Below are positions 12,422 to 23,187 of a DNA stretch of 64,000 nt, piece after piece. The notes under the pieces are model-generated. The model was not told where the DNA came from and did not search any database. It saw only the letters and a list, made by a program, of their open reading frames with translations. The stretch covers positions 1,116,001-1,180,000 of the forward strand of contig CAJQUW010001866.1 in NCBI GenBank assembly GCA_907163375.1, given 5' to 3'. The DNA comes from Prostheceraeus crozeri. Lineage: Eukaryota; Platyhelminthes; Polycladida; Euryleptidae. The stretch's first letter is position 1; the number at the start of each line of letters is the position of its first letter. A program made the position numbers and the translations under genes.

Positions 12422-12640
12422 CATAATTGTGGTTCATTGCGGTCCGATATCTTAGACATTGCATTCAATTGAAAAAATCTGGACAGCGAAGATATCAATG
12501 TTGTCCGTTTCTTCGATATAGCATTCAATTGAAAAAAAGTCAGAAAGCAATGACATTATTGTGGTCTGCTTGCTAGATATAGAATTCAATGGAAAAAACG
12601 GACAGCTGCAATGTATTATCATTGTTGCCCGCCTTTTAAA
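12422..12640. repeat. Minisatellite, about 65-70-bp unit, three copies
   Basis: Three diverged units share GCATTCAATTGAAAAAA (or AATTCAATGGAAAAAA) followed by a purine-rich stretch and ATTGTTGTCCG-like or TTGTGGTCTG-like ends. Units differ by small indels, so this is an old tandem duplication. Confidence 0.75.
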
Positions 12641-13320
12641 TAGAGTCTTTGTACATCTATTTCAATCATCCATCGAGTAAAAATGTTGGAGGCATGGCAT
12701 ATAAGTTCCTCATGACTCACAGTGCCAATGTAATTACGGCCTTCTTAAATCGGACCGCAATCATTGATTGTTCCTTCCACATCTTAATCTTCTCTATTTT
12801 CATCTCTTATCTTCTCTTCAATCGTTCCATCATCTTCTCGCTACTTTCTCCCTTCATTGCCCAGTTTTTAATCACCAGTTAAATAGTGTTCTGCAACTCG
12901 TTGCATAGATATTTATCAAATCCCTATGATTGATATCGGATTGAGGTCGCTGCATTCTGATGGAATTGATTATCTTAGACGAGATCAGATAGAAATCATT
13001 AACAGGATTGCTGATCACTTGGAAAGTTCACAGTCATTCTCACACATGTGTCTTCCTTCCTTGCATTGAGGTGAACAGCTGGTTTCCACCTGTATGTCCC
13101 CTGATGACTCTCAGAGGGAGATCACGTGACGCTCAGATAATCTGTCAATGCTGTTTTCACAGAGTGGATCAAACACTCCATTCAACAACAAATGGGGAAG
13201 ATGAGGTCTCTTCCATGTGATCATGCAGCGAGGATTCTCAACCACGGTGCCGCCGGAGTACTGAAGAATATTCTAAGAGTGCCATCAACTGCCACGGTGC
13301 CATTGCTGTGCCACAAAAGA
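12641..13320. other. No gene recognised
   Basis: No supported gene. The frame at 13,192-13,560 is open only because it runs into the following polypyrimidine tract. Confidence 0.4.
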
Positions 13321-13321
13321 C

Positions 13322-13530
13322 TATCTTTCTTCATTTTCTCTTCTTCTCCTTCTTCTTCTCCTCCTTCTTCTTCTCCTTCTTCTTTTCCTTCTTCTTCTTT
13401 TCCTTCTTCTTCTTTTCCTTCTTCTTCTCCTTCTTCTTCTCCTTCTTTTTTTTTCCTCTTCTTCTCCTTCTTCTTTCTCTGCTTCCTCTGCTTCTTCTTC
13501 TACTTTTCCCACTCCTTCTTCTTCTTCAAG
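13322..13530. repeat. (CTT)n-rich polypyrimidine tract 3
   Basis: Nearly regular TTC/CTT repeats on the plus strand. All three plus frames and a minus frame of Arg/Lys/Glu stay open through it, which is compositional and not coding. Confidence 0.92.
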
Positions 13531-13704
13531 AGTAATTCACAAAAGTATGGACTTTTGTGACAATTAGCGTCGGCAATAAACTTATAATTTCGAGAAATTT
13601 TGGCCTTATTACTTTATCTGGATGTATCAACCTTTATTTTCAAATCATGAATCCTAAGCACCTCCTGCTCACGGCCCTTTTGCATGAATGCACCTCTGTG
13701 AGTG

Positions 13705-13760
13705 TGTCTAAGTGGAAATGCGTGCGATGCTTGTGCCTCTATTATATGGCATGAAGATTG
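13705..13760. mobile_element. hAT-like MITE fragment (copy 3)
   Basis: About 55 bases from TCTAAGTGGAAATGCGTGCG to ATGGCATGAAG match the interior of the MITE at 55,921-56,175. Neither end is present, so this is a truncated relic. Confidence 0.6.
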
Positions 13761-14274
13761 ATGAGAAACATACATTTCTTAGATAAGGCAATAACAAAGT
13801 TCGGGCTCGCAAGATTTCATTTTCCACTTTTCACCATCTTCCCATGATCTCTAAACTCTTCAGCGGCCGAAGTGGATGTAGTTAAAGCAAATCTGAAATA
13901 TTTTTATCAGAGTTTCCGATTGGCATAGTTGATCACTTGAACCAGATGATCTCGTATTAAATTGCAGACCTGCAATGACTGACTCTCGTGATATTCCCCC
14001 ATGTAGTGGTCATTTAAGGACGTTCGTGATTCATCAATTAAGTTCAACAACTCATGAGAGCATCTCCGATTCATTCTTGAGAGATGGTAGAGGAAATACA
14101 GCTAATCGCGTGAAAAACTGAGGAGTTATTACATTTCTGAAATTCCCCGAGACAACAGCAAAGAGATAACATGAGACTGACGTCCGGTAGAATGATGATA
14201 TTTGGGAGAATAAGAGCATAGAACTCCTTCATTGAGAGAGAGAGAGAGTCCCATTCTATACTCATTTTTGTTTA
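13761..14274. other. No gene recognised
   Basis: Nothing supported except a short (GA)n run near 14,233-14,249. Confidence 0.4.
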
Positions 14275-14276
14275 TA

Positions 14277-15457
14277 CAGTCCGTTTCATAAAAAGTGGAT
14301 CATCCTAAAATTTGATTAAATAAAACATAAGTATGATACAGAAAGCATTTTTCATGTTATTTCATGTCCCTAATATATTTAAATGTCCTTATATAATCTG
14401 ATAAGCTATGATACAGTAACGGTTCTTAAGAAGCTAATATTTTGTGGCCCTACCCTTATTGTCAATGACATCACCAATTCGTCTAGGCATTGATTCGATG
14501 ATATCGCATCAATCATCATATCGTATGCCTCATCAGACCAGACAACCCGATCCCATTGATTTGGCTAGTGACAATGACTCATTGCCCATCTGAGATGTCT
14601 TTTTGTATGCTGATCTGATAATTCGATCTGAGAGGGCCTCTTACAGCTCTTGAAATTCGACTCAATAAGTCTTCTACGAATAGTGGACTTAGAAATAGAC
14701 GAGTCTAGTGCAGCCATCTCAGTTAACAGTTAATGAGAGACTTGGATCAACTTTAACAAATCTCAAAATTATGCGGTCTCTACGTTTGGATGTTTTGCGT
14801 GGACGGCCAGAGCCCTCTTTACGACAGAGTCGAAAATCATCATTATGCCATCGATGCACATTTGTGTAAGGGACATTTAGTCGCCTGCTTGTAGCTCGCA
14901 AAGAAAACCCTAGTTCTAGCAAGGCTGACACTTTTCCTTTGGTGAATGCGATCTCGTTATTGTTCATTTGTGCTTTGTATTGTTTTCAACCGGTAAGAGA
15001 TAGATTTGCAATCAGGAGTGCTGCCAACACCACCGCAACGAAGTCAGGAAGCTATGGAACATGAAGTCCAGTTAATCACATGTAGCAGTTACATTATTGT
15101 TGATGAATACTGGTGCTATACTGGCTCTGATTGACCGATTTTCTTTATTTTTGTTTTGCTTGATAGCTTTTGGCTTGTAGAACAACATATTACATAACAA
15201 AGGAAACAAATGTAATTTTATAAGAGTGAGGTATGATTTTGTGTAACATTGCTAAATGAAGATCAAATTATCTACTACTTTTTTATCTATAACAGGAAAA
15301 CAACTCAATATTCATGCTTGAAATTTCCAACAATGATATTAGTAAGCACAACTGACATATCTTCCAAATTTCAGAGAAATTCGTTCAAGTTTGGCGGAGT
15401 TAGACAAAGTTGAAGTTAAGGCGATGTTTAAGGGTGATCCATTTCTTATGAAACAAT
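14277..15457 (-). mobile_element. Tc1/mariner transposon, copy 2 (internally deleted)
   Basis: Oriented on the minus strand. The 3' terminal repeat starts at 14,277 after TA, and the 5' terminal repeat ends near 15,457 (…GAAACAATCT, with the outermost G lost). The length is about 1.18 kb against 1.64 kb for full copies. The interior jumps from the sequence just after the WSDEA region to near the C-terminus, with about 20 bp of filler between. It retains a 15-bp segment that all other copies here lack, so it belongs to a different lineage. Confidence 0.92.
14480..14967 (-). pseudogene. Tc1 transposase pseudogene, copy 2
   Basis: Starts MNNNEIAFTKGKVSALLELG at 14,967. The helix-turn-helix keeps ALLEL, missing in the other three copies, and the linker reads GSGRPRKTS, a canonical GRPR AT-hook-like motif (GRRR in the others). 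A 7-bp duplication of TTAACTG near 14,727 shifts the frame after residue 80. The catalytic core from shortly after the first Asp to near the C-terminus is deleted. It is dead but informative about the ancestral sequence. Confidence 0.9.
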
Positions 15458-15459
15458 CT

Positions 15460-16120
15460 AAACATTATCATATTCGAACGACTGATCTGCTCATCCGTCA
15501 AGTTGCGAGCCACCGAGCAAGAGAGAGAGAGAATTATATTATAATAATTCCCCAAGTACACCAAGTACATGAATTTCATGGAGGCTCTGTATAGAGAATA
15601 CTGTATATAGAATACTAAATAAAGCACATATTCTAAACGCATATGGTAGGCCGAAGTGAGTTAACTCGGAGATGGATCAGGTCAGTAGAAAGAATTTACA
15701 AAATTCATTAAGAAAATATAGAGTTCGTGTAACAGCTTTAAATAGCGAATGGAATGGCTGCTTCTCGTTGTGATATATTGTGGACAAAATGTGAATCTAG
15801 TGGGTGGTACTTATTTTTTGATATATCATTCAAGTTTTGCCTGCATTCAGTGAAGATCAAAGAAATGAAGAAGGAGTGGGCATATGTGGCGGTCAAATAA
15901 CGGTCTTACTGACGGCAAACTGAATAAAGATGTAGTGACCGTTGAAGAGGCCAAACAAATCAGATTATACCAACCCCAGTGCTAACCAAATAAAACGAGA
16001 TGCATAATGGTCCTACTACAAGTCAAATAAATCAAGATAACCATTTTGCAGACCAAACATTTATGAAGAAAATTCCCCAGTGCGGTATAAGTACACATTT
16101 ATGCTTTGTCAAAGCAGGTA
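15460..16120. other. No gene recognised
   Basis: No supported feature apart from a short GA run near 15,522-15,534. Confidence 0.4.
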
Positions 16121-16253
16121 TTAAGCCTCGTTCACACGATGACATTAGTGTCGTGACATTAGTGCCGAGGCGCAGGACGAAATCTAGGCTAAATCAATGT
16201 CGTGACACCAACCGTTCAGACGCTTAATAAACAGTGTTGTGACACTGCTACTA

Positions 16254-17893
16254 AGATTGTTTCATAAAAAATGGATCACCCTTAAACATCGCCTTAACTT
16301 CAACTTTGTCTAAATCCGCCAAACTTGAACGAATTTCTCTGAAATTTGGAAGATATGTCAGTTGTGCTTACTAATATCATTGTTGGAAATTTCAAGCATG
16401 AATATTGAGTTGTTTTCCTGTTATAGATAAAAAAGTAGTAGATAATTTGATCTTCATTTAGCAATGTTACATAAAATCATACCTCACTCTTTTAAAATTA
16501 CATTTGTTTCCTTTGTTATGTAATATGTTGTTCTACAAGCCAAAAGCTGTCAAGCAAAACAAAAATAAAGAAAATCGGTCAATCAGAGCCAGTATAGCAC
16601 CATTATTCATCAACAATAATGTAACTGCTACATGTGATTAACTGGACTTCATGTTCCATAGCTTCCTGACTTCGTTGCGGTGGTGTTGGCAGCACTCCTG
16701 ATTGCTTTCAGCTTGAAATCTATCTCTTACCGGTTGAAAACAATACAAAGCACAAATGAACAATAACGAGATCGCATTCACCAAAGGAAAAGTGTCAGGG
16801 TTTTCTTTGCGAGCTACAAGCAAGCGACTAAATGTCCCTTACACAAATGTGCATCGATGGCATAATGATGATTTTCGGCTCTGTCGTAAAGAGGGCTCTG
16901 GCCGTCGACGCAAAACATCCAAACATAGAGACCGCATAATTTTGAGATTTGTTAAAGTTGATCCAAGTATCTCGTTAACTGGGATGGCTGCACTAGACTC
17001 GTCTATTTCTAAGTCCACTATTCGTAGAAGACTTATTGAGTCGAATTTCAAGAGCTGCAAGAGGCCCTCTCAGATCGAATTATCAGATCAGCATACAAAA
17101 AGACGTCTCAGATGGGCAATGAGTCATTTTCACTGGCAAAATCAATGGGATCGGGTTGTCTGGTCTGATGAGGCATCAGTCCGTCTGAAGGATAGTGATG
17201 GTCGATTGAGATTATGGATGAAATCTGATCAGGAAATTCCGAGACATTTACATCGTCCCCGGGTACAAGGTGGTGCGACTCTACTGATTTGGGCTGGCAT
17301 TTGGACCAATGGCCGCTCTGAACTTCACATGCAGCAAGGAACCATGAATTCTGAACGCTATGTGAATGTCTTACGAATGAACATTGGCCAAATGACAGAT
17401 CAACTTGGTAATCCATCGACTTGGTTATTTATGGATGATAATGCTACGTGTCACAGGAATAGTAGAGTCAACTTATGCAAGTCTCAATTAGGGCTTAGGA
17501 CATTATCTTGGCCAGCTCGTTCTCCTGATCTGAATCCCATAGAAAATGTATGGAGTATTCTAAAACGTAACGTTCGTCGTTCACTGCTACCTACAGATGG
17601 CGTATCACAACTTACGTCACTGTTAAAAAGAGAGTGGAGAAAGTTAGATCAGTCAAAAATCAACGATATCATCGAATCAATGCCTAGACGAATTGGTAAT
17701 GTATATTGACAATAAGGGTAGGGCCACAAAATATTAGCTTCTTAAGAGCCGTTGCTGTATCATAGCTTATCAGATTATATAAGGACATTTAAATATATTA
17801 GGGACATGAAATAACATGAAAATGCTTTCTGTATCATACTTATGTTTTATTTAGTCAAATTTTAGGATGATCCACTTTTTATGAAACGGACTG
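16254..17893 (+). mobile_element. Tc1/mariner transposon, copy 3 (intact ORF)
   Basis: About 1.64 kb, between TA at 16,252-16,253 and TA at 17,894-17,895. Ends are AGATTGTTTCATAAAAAAT (the first C of the terminal repeat is missing) and the inverted ATGAAACGGACTG. It lies within the Harbinger remnant. It is nearly identical to copy 4 at 25.4 kb: I saw about a dozen single-base differences, indicating recent transposition. Confidence 0.95.
16756..17709 (+). CDS. Tc1/mariner DD34E transposase (intact, 317 aa)
   Basis: Cut-and-paste transposase. It binds the element's terminal repeats and moves the element into TA sites in nuclear DNA. Residues 1-40 form a first helix-turn-helix (FSLRATSKRLNVPYTNVHRW), then a basic GSGRRRKTS linker at 47-55 and a second helix-turn-helix at about 58-110. 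The RNase-H-like catalytic triad is D138 (WSDEA), D228 (FMDDNATCH) and E263 (NPIENVW), with 34 residues between the last two. At 317 aa it is slightly short of the usual 340 for Tc1. A shared loss of five residues (ALLEL) after S14 sits inside the first helix region; whether activity survives is unknown. The start was chosen because it matches the other copies and begins the conserved block. Confidence 0.95.
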   Translation: MNNNEIAFTKGKVSGFSLRATSKRLNVPYTNVHRWHNDDFRLCRKEGSGRRRKTSKHRDRIILRFVKVDPSISLTGMAALDSSISKSTIRRRLIESNFKSCKRPSQIELSDQHTKRRLRWAMSHFHWQNQWDRVVWSDEASVRLKDSDGRLRLWMKSDQEIPRHLHRPRVQGGATLLIWAGIWTNGRSELHMQQGTMNSERYVNVLRMNIGQMTDQLGNPSTWLFMDDNATCHRNSRVNLCKSQLGLRTLSWPARSPDLNPIENVWSILKRNVRRSLLPTDGVSQLTSLLKREWRKLDQSKINDIIESMPRRIGNVY

Positions 17894-17901
17894 TAGTATT
17901 A

Positions 17902-18499
17902 GTCCGGCAGCCAGAACGAGTTTCTGCAGGAAACGAGGCCGAAAATGAGACTTTCACAGAATGATGCACACCCTATGCCCACGAATTCACGCGTCTGCCG
18001 AGTTCTAATGAGTACGAAGCCCATAGTCATATTTTTTGACATGGAATGTCATCAGGTCCTATGATGTGCATGTGCTGTTATTATGGTTCTGGTCGGCAAT
18101 GCATGTGAGAATGTGTTTGGATGTGGATAAAGTTGCTCAAAATGTTTGTGCTTGCCGACATAAAGAGGCTCGCCATATCTAAATGTGTTTAGCTTTGTAG
18201 ACAGGGGTGCATGAACATGAAAGGAAATGACCCGAAGACGTTCCATGTCAAAAATTATGACTATGGGCTTAGTACCTTTCGTTTAATCAGAGAAAACATA
18301 GAAAATTTCACCTTAACGAAAAACTGCAATCTGCGTCCCATTGGATTTACATGTGTTTTTCTTTGATCCTGTCTGACAAGAAGAGGAACTCATTAGAACT
18401 CGGCAGACGCGTGAATTCGTGGGCATAGGGTGTGCATCATTCTGTGAAAGTCTCATTTTCGGCCTCGTTCCCTGCAGAAACTCGTTCTGGCTGCCGGAC
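17902..18499. mobile_element. Foldback element with 111-bp near-perfect arms
   Basis: The left arm 17,902-18,012 and right arm 18,389-18,499 are inverted complements with a single visible mismatch (GGAAAC against GGGAAC). They begin GTCCGGCAGCCAGAACGAG. TA flanks both ends (17,900-17,901 and 18,500-18,501). A second, less perfect inverted block lies inside (about 18,013-18,065 with about 18,215-18,275). There is no transposase. It interrupts the Harbinger transposase remnant. Related copies: 5,757-6,119 and 27,598-27,838. Confidence 0.88.
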
Positions 18500-18501
18500 T
18501 A

Positions 18502-18743
18502 TATTGCTTCTTCTAGTCACTGCAGCTTCTGTTCTTCACAATTGGATCCAAAACAGATCCAAAAGTAATCATGGTTTGACTACTGATGTCGAAGACATTG
18601 AAAACTATAAACTGATACCTGGCTCCTGGCGTGAAGTTGTTCGATCTGCTGGACTGAGGCGCATTGCTTCGACGCAAATTAGACATTTTCCGGAAAGTGC
18701 TCGTCAAAAAGAGAAAGAGTTTAGACAATTTCTTTATGAATGA
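18502..18743 (+). pseudogene. PIF/Harbinger transposase C-terminal remnant
   Basis: After the foldback insertion one frame reads about 80 residues containing VTAASVLHNWIQ, then YKLIPGSWREVVR, then ESARQKEKEFRQFLYE and a stop. The CxVLHN block followed by PG-W-R and a basic C-terminal helix is the usual end of Harbinger (DDE_Tnp_4) transposases. The catalytic core upstream is absent: that side of the junction is the foldback element and then Tc1. The TTA-flanked ends at 16,124 and 19,511 support the class. Identification is from motif memory, with no alignment run. Confidence 0.72.
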
Positions 18744-19514
18744 AGGGCAAGTATCATGGCAATATCAAATGCTGACGACGGTCGGTTCATGCCGGCAACT
18801 GGCGTTTACCCTGCTAACATGAAATTTGTTTATAATAGATGAGATAAAGTACTCACCAAATTTGTTTCAGCTGAAGTGAATTCGAGATTTTTATGAAGAA
18901 AAGTGTAAACGAGAACCATTTAAGTTGAGTAAGTTAAGGTGTATATATTTCTGACGTTGCCGATCCAGTTGACTTGGATTTATTTACCTTTCGCAGTTCG
19001 TTATTATAGGTGCTCCGAATTGATCGAATTTTTGCTCGCAGCTCTTTTAAGCTGAGGATATTACAAGTGAACATTACCATTGATTCTGCCTCCTCACGCA
19101 TCAAACGGTTTTTGCAACCTTCCCTAGATTTGTCCCAAAGACACAGATGTTGTTGGCAGCACGTCCAGAAAGAACAGAATATTAGTCGACGTCATTTTAA
19201 TTCGCCGAAGTTTCACTTCATTTCTGCAACGCACCTAAGTCTTATTCGTGAGTTTTGCAATATTATTATGTGACTAGTATCATCCTTTGTACGATCTTGT
19301 CGTTATGCATAATCTCAAGCTATGACCGCCTAGGTTAGTGTCACGGCATTGATGTCCCATATCAAAAGATTCTGACATCTCGACATCGATGCCACGACAC
19401 TAAATCTGAACTCCCCGCGCTCTCACACTACCTCAGAAAGTCAGCTATCTATGAAAATATGAGTCAGCCAAGCGAATGTCACGATACTAGTGTCATCGTG
19501 TGAACGGGGCTTTA

Positions 19515-20640
19515 TTCATTTAAGATTCAATGTCCTCAGTGGGTGCCTGAATAATGTTGCAGCGGCCCTTCCACAAGCATAAGATATGTTTGACGGGCAT
19601 TGACTGCGGCTAGACTCAATCCCCACCGGATGACAGATCAGTTTGAATTCTGTTAATGGAAGAATTCCATCCCCTGTATCAGATATCTTCTTCCTGACGT
19701 CATATCATTGCGTCTATCTGAATGAACGTGAAAAAAATATTCACTTGAATCCTCCCCATCCCTCCAATCCTCATTTTCTTGAGATCCTTCACGCGTTCAC
19801 GGCTGTTCATCATATCATGACAGATGCCTGCCTGATGTACATTCTTTGATAGCGCCAGTGGTTGTGAACGAACCTGATTTCTCGAATTCGACTGACATTT
19901 ACACAGCGACATATCGTGTCATGTATGAAAGAAGCGTAAATAGAGAATGAAAGCGCTGGAGATCAGAACATTCCTCAGTGAATGTGTACTCAAATGAAAA
20001 TTTCATTTTACTGAGAAGAATGTGGCTAACATCGTTCTTTAACTTCTGTATACTGATATGTGTAGATAAACTGTTGCTTGAATTGTGTCATTGTTCTGAA
20101 TGTGCTCTTCAACGGTTGCCAATTTCTGCTTTGGTTATTATTTTCGTCCTAGAAAAGAGAGAGTCGATGATTTCAAATGGGTGGTATACGGAGGGACTCA
20201 AATTGCACCGAAACTGCATGCGATCCTTTGTTATTGAAGATTGTTGCGAAACACGAGGTCACGGTCAAGTTTCAGAAGTTGCTACTGTGTCTTGACCTTC
20301 GACCAACTGGGCGAACTTTATCTAGCTACTCAACGAAGGAGGATGCGAAATTTTAGATAACATCTTTCTACGTATTCTACAGCTTTCAACCAATTTTGAA
20401 TAACATCGGCTGAATACTTTCGTCACAATGAGACTTCAAAATTCGAATGTACGACAGATTTGTCGAATCTTGCACTATTTTTCACTTTGAATGTTTTCAG
20501 GTGTCCTTATTTATATTAAAGCTATTTGAATTTATAAAAGAAAGTGTTATCGTGTCAGTTTAAACAGAAAATGAAAATTCCCTTGTTGATTATACGAGTA
20601 TTTAGACTTCGACGTTTTGAATTCAAAACTTAACTTTTTG
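19515..20640. other. No gene recognised
   Basis: Open frames such as 19,643-19,849 and 19,978-20,295 have no recognisable domain. I see no repeat partner in the window. Confidence 0.4.
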
Positions 20641-20644
20641 ATAT

Positions 20645-20940
20645 TTTATTAACCTCTAAGGTGACTCTGAATATCAAAGCAATAATGCTATTTTGACTCG
20701 TCATCATAAGAACTTTCTATTTAATTTGTCGAATTTTGTTTTGAATTTGGTCAAATGGCTTCTAAGATAGGACAAGAAATAATAATCATAGCAAATACTC
20801 ATCTTTTTGACCTTTAACCTTACATGTGACCTCCACAATGACCTTGAATATCAAAACAATGATGATATTACAACTCGGCATCGTGAGAACTTTCATTTGA
20901 TGTATTTTATTTTGAATTTGGACAAACCAGCAGGGCGCGT
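20645..20940. repeat. Diverged tandem duplication, about 185-bp unit
   Basis: Two units share GAATATCAAA, CAATRATG, ACTCGTCATCATAAGAACTTTC (GGCATCGTGAGAACTTTC in unit 2) and TTTTGAATTTGG. Both follow a TGACCTT-type motif. The pattern resembles interspersed satellites with TGACCTT words common in marine invertebrate genomes (general impression). Age: old, about 75% identity by eye. Confidence 0.6.
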
Positions 20941-21625
20941 TTGTCAAAACACCTCAGTGGAGCGAGGGTTAAAATAACTTGGGATTATCATGTCGCTTTA
21001 AATGGCAATGATAGATTCGGCTAGCAATTGCTGATGGCAGAAAGAAATTACTGCAACGCATAATGAAGATGTCGATGTCCTTAGAAGATCACAGGATGTG
21101 AAGATAGCTTTGTAGAAGGTTGATTAACGTATTTTCACATTTGAAAACATGTTATTTGCAATTATGAACGGCGCGCGGACCTACGCAAAGGGCACGCCCC
21201 TCAATAACCGTTATCATCTCACATGGAGAGGAATCATTTTAAAAACAATTCCTTTTAGCTGACAATTGCTTGATCAGTTACTAAAGTGTGTACAAAATTT
21301 CATCGACATAGATATCGGCTTTATTGTATTACAAACATGTCCCATATGGGAGCGTTGGGAGGATTCAGCATCATGAATTAGGAAAATCTACCAACATCGT
21401 TTTGCTTAACTCATGAATAAGCGTTGAATGTCAGACCACAGATGGCTTTTGACAAATGAATCTACTTCTCTTTTTGATATCATCCACAGATAACCATGTA
21501 TCAGATATTGGCAAGGGACTAATAGTCATGGAGTCAAGTCGTCCCTGCATTGACGAATAGCATGCGTTTGGATATACTTAGCTCATCCAATGCAGCTTCA
21601 TCGCCTTTGCAGATGCTGATGACAA
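20941..21625. other. No gene recognised
   Basis: Nothing supported. Confidence 0.4.
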
Positions 21626-22430
21626 TTTGAATGAATGAATGAATGAGGACGATTTTTATTAAAATGACAACTAGCTAAAAAGCTTCAGGGTCAATTCACA
21701 AAATTTAAAAGCATAAGAAAGCTCACAAAATAAAAGTCCGATCAGCTGCTTTTGCATATAAATATTAGCTTGACATATGACTTAAAAAGTTTAGCTGTCT
21801 CTTGAGATCGACATTTGGGTGGCAGGCTATTCCATATATGAGCTGCACTGGAAGAGAACAGTATCCTCTGCGTATATTTCAGTCTGCAGCGTGGTTGGAG
21901 GAGTTGCTCTTTTCGGAGTCAGCGGAGAGCGGAGTCGAGATCGATTGTGATGTGAAGGTCACTCACAAGCTTCACTCGCTCTCTAAGGTACGATGGAACA
22001 GATCCATGAACACACTTATAGGCCAAGGTGGCTAAGCGAAGATCAACTCGATGCCTCATGGATAACCAGTCCAGCTCTTTTGCGGCTCCAGAAACATGGC
22101 CAAAGTACGGGATGTTCTTCACGAGACGAACTGCAGCATTGATCACGCTCTGAAGGCGGTTCATCGTGACTTCAGGCAACCCACTGAAAATACCGATGCA
22201 ATACTCGAGCACAGGGAACACCAATGACTCAACCAGATAGGCAGTATGAGAACGAGTAATTGATCGGCGGATTGAGCGGATTTGTCGGAGTATACTGAAG
22301 CACGATGACACTGTTTTTGAAACTTGTGATGCTAAGGACAATGTGTTGTCAATCATGAAGCCGAGATAGCGAGAAGAAGCCACAGGAGTAAAATGATGGT
22401 CCATAATGGAGATAGGTTGCTCATGGCAAG

Positions 22431-23187
22431 CAGAGATGTAACCGGTCGCCGGTAGACCGGCGCAGGTCGCCGGTAGACCGGCGCAGGTCGCCGGTCCAGT
22501 CTGAAAAATCAGACCAGCCAATACCGGCAGAGACGGTCACATCGGCATAATTTCATCCGGCATGATGTGAGGAAGTGTCCTTCATGTTGAATCCATCACG
22601 TCAATCAGTAAATTGTTAATTTTAGCAGCCGTTTTCAAGGCGTGCAGAGTACCGCCACCGTCGTGTCCTTCTAAATCTCTAGCTTGTTGTCGTAAAATGT
22701 TACAAAGGTACGTTCAATAGATGATGCTGCATAAACCTAGCTCCAGACAAAATCAAATTAAGTGCTCCTAGCCTAGGCTAAGAATTGTAACATTCTAACA
22801 TGTAGCTGGGGCCTGCTAAGCATATAACAGGCAGGTCTAGCCTACTATAAAGGACCTATCTGGTACAAGATGGGCCTATATATAAAGGCCTAAATATAGT
22901 GCATCGTAGGCCTATACATTATATCAATGCCTACATACAGCTATACATCAATCTTATGCTTGGTCTACTCTATGAGCCGATAGCCTAGTAGGCTCGCATA
23001 TCAGGTTTCGGCCTACAGCCTCCATAACTGACCTCACGATAGGCCTATTCGCTTGTAATCTTATGCGGTATCAAGTTATAGGCAACAATGTTTAACTCTA
23101 TATATTCATCGAAAGATCCGGTCGCCGGTCCAATGCCGGTCGTCGGTCCGGTCCGGTCTGGAATATTCCGGACCGGTTACATCTCTG
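22431..23187. mobile_element. hAT-type non-autonomous element (757 bp) inside the LINE
   Basis: Terminal inverted repeats CAGAGATGTAACCGGTC at both ends. The target duplication ATGGCAAG is perfect and 8 bp long (22,423-22,430 and 23,188-23,195), the hAT length. The left subterminal region has 21-bp CCGG-rich repeats and the right one has CCGGTC words, probable transposase binding sites (inferred). The interior is rich in TAGGCCTA words. There is no transposase ORF. Removing it rejoins the LINE reading. Confidence 0.92.
22440..22497. repeat. Subterminal 21-bp repeats, CCGG-rich
   Basis: A unit of GGTCGCCGGTAGACCGGCGCA is repeated about 2.7 times directly inside the left end of the hAT-type element. 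The dyad CCGGNNNACCGG makes it palindromic. hAT transposases bind short subterminal motifs, so a binding-site role is plausible but inferred. Confidence 0.75.

Larger units (their letters stand above)
16124..19511 (+). mobile_element. PIF/Harbinger-type element remnant with nested insertions
   Basis: The left end reads AGCCTCGTTCACACGATGAC and the right end, on the opposite strand, AGCCCCGTTCACACGATGAC. Both continue with CACTAGT/CATTAGT and GTGACATT. The flanks are TTA at 16,121-16,123 and 19,512-19,514, the 3-bp TWA duplication used by PIF/Harbinger. A transposase C-terminal remnant lies at 18,502-18,743. The element has lost most of its transposase and is interrupted by a Tc1 (16,254-17,893) and a foldback element (17,902-18,499). 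The 3' part (18,744-19,400) has no recognisable second ORF. Confidence 0.85.

Noticed and set aside
11694-13560. Ser/Phe/Leu-rich or Arg/Lys-rich proteins in the pyrimidine tracts
   Set aside because: Open frames in several phases and on both strands follow directly from CTT-type composition.
19010-19273. Harbinger accessory (Myb-like) protein in the element's 3' part
   Set aside because: The frame shows no Trp-spaced Myb/SANT pattern on the plus strand, and I found no open minus-strand frame to support it.
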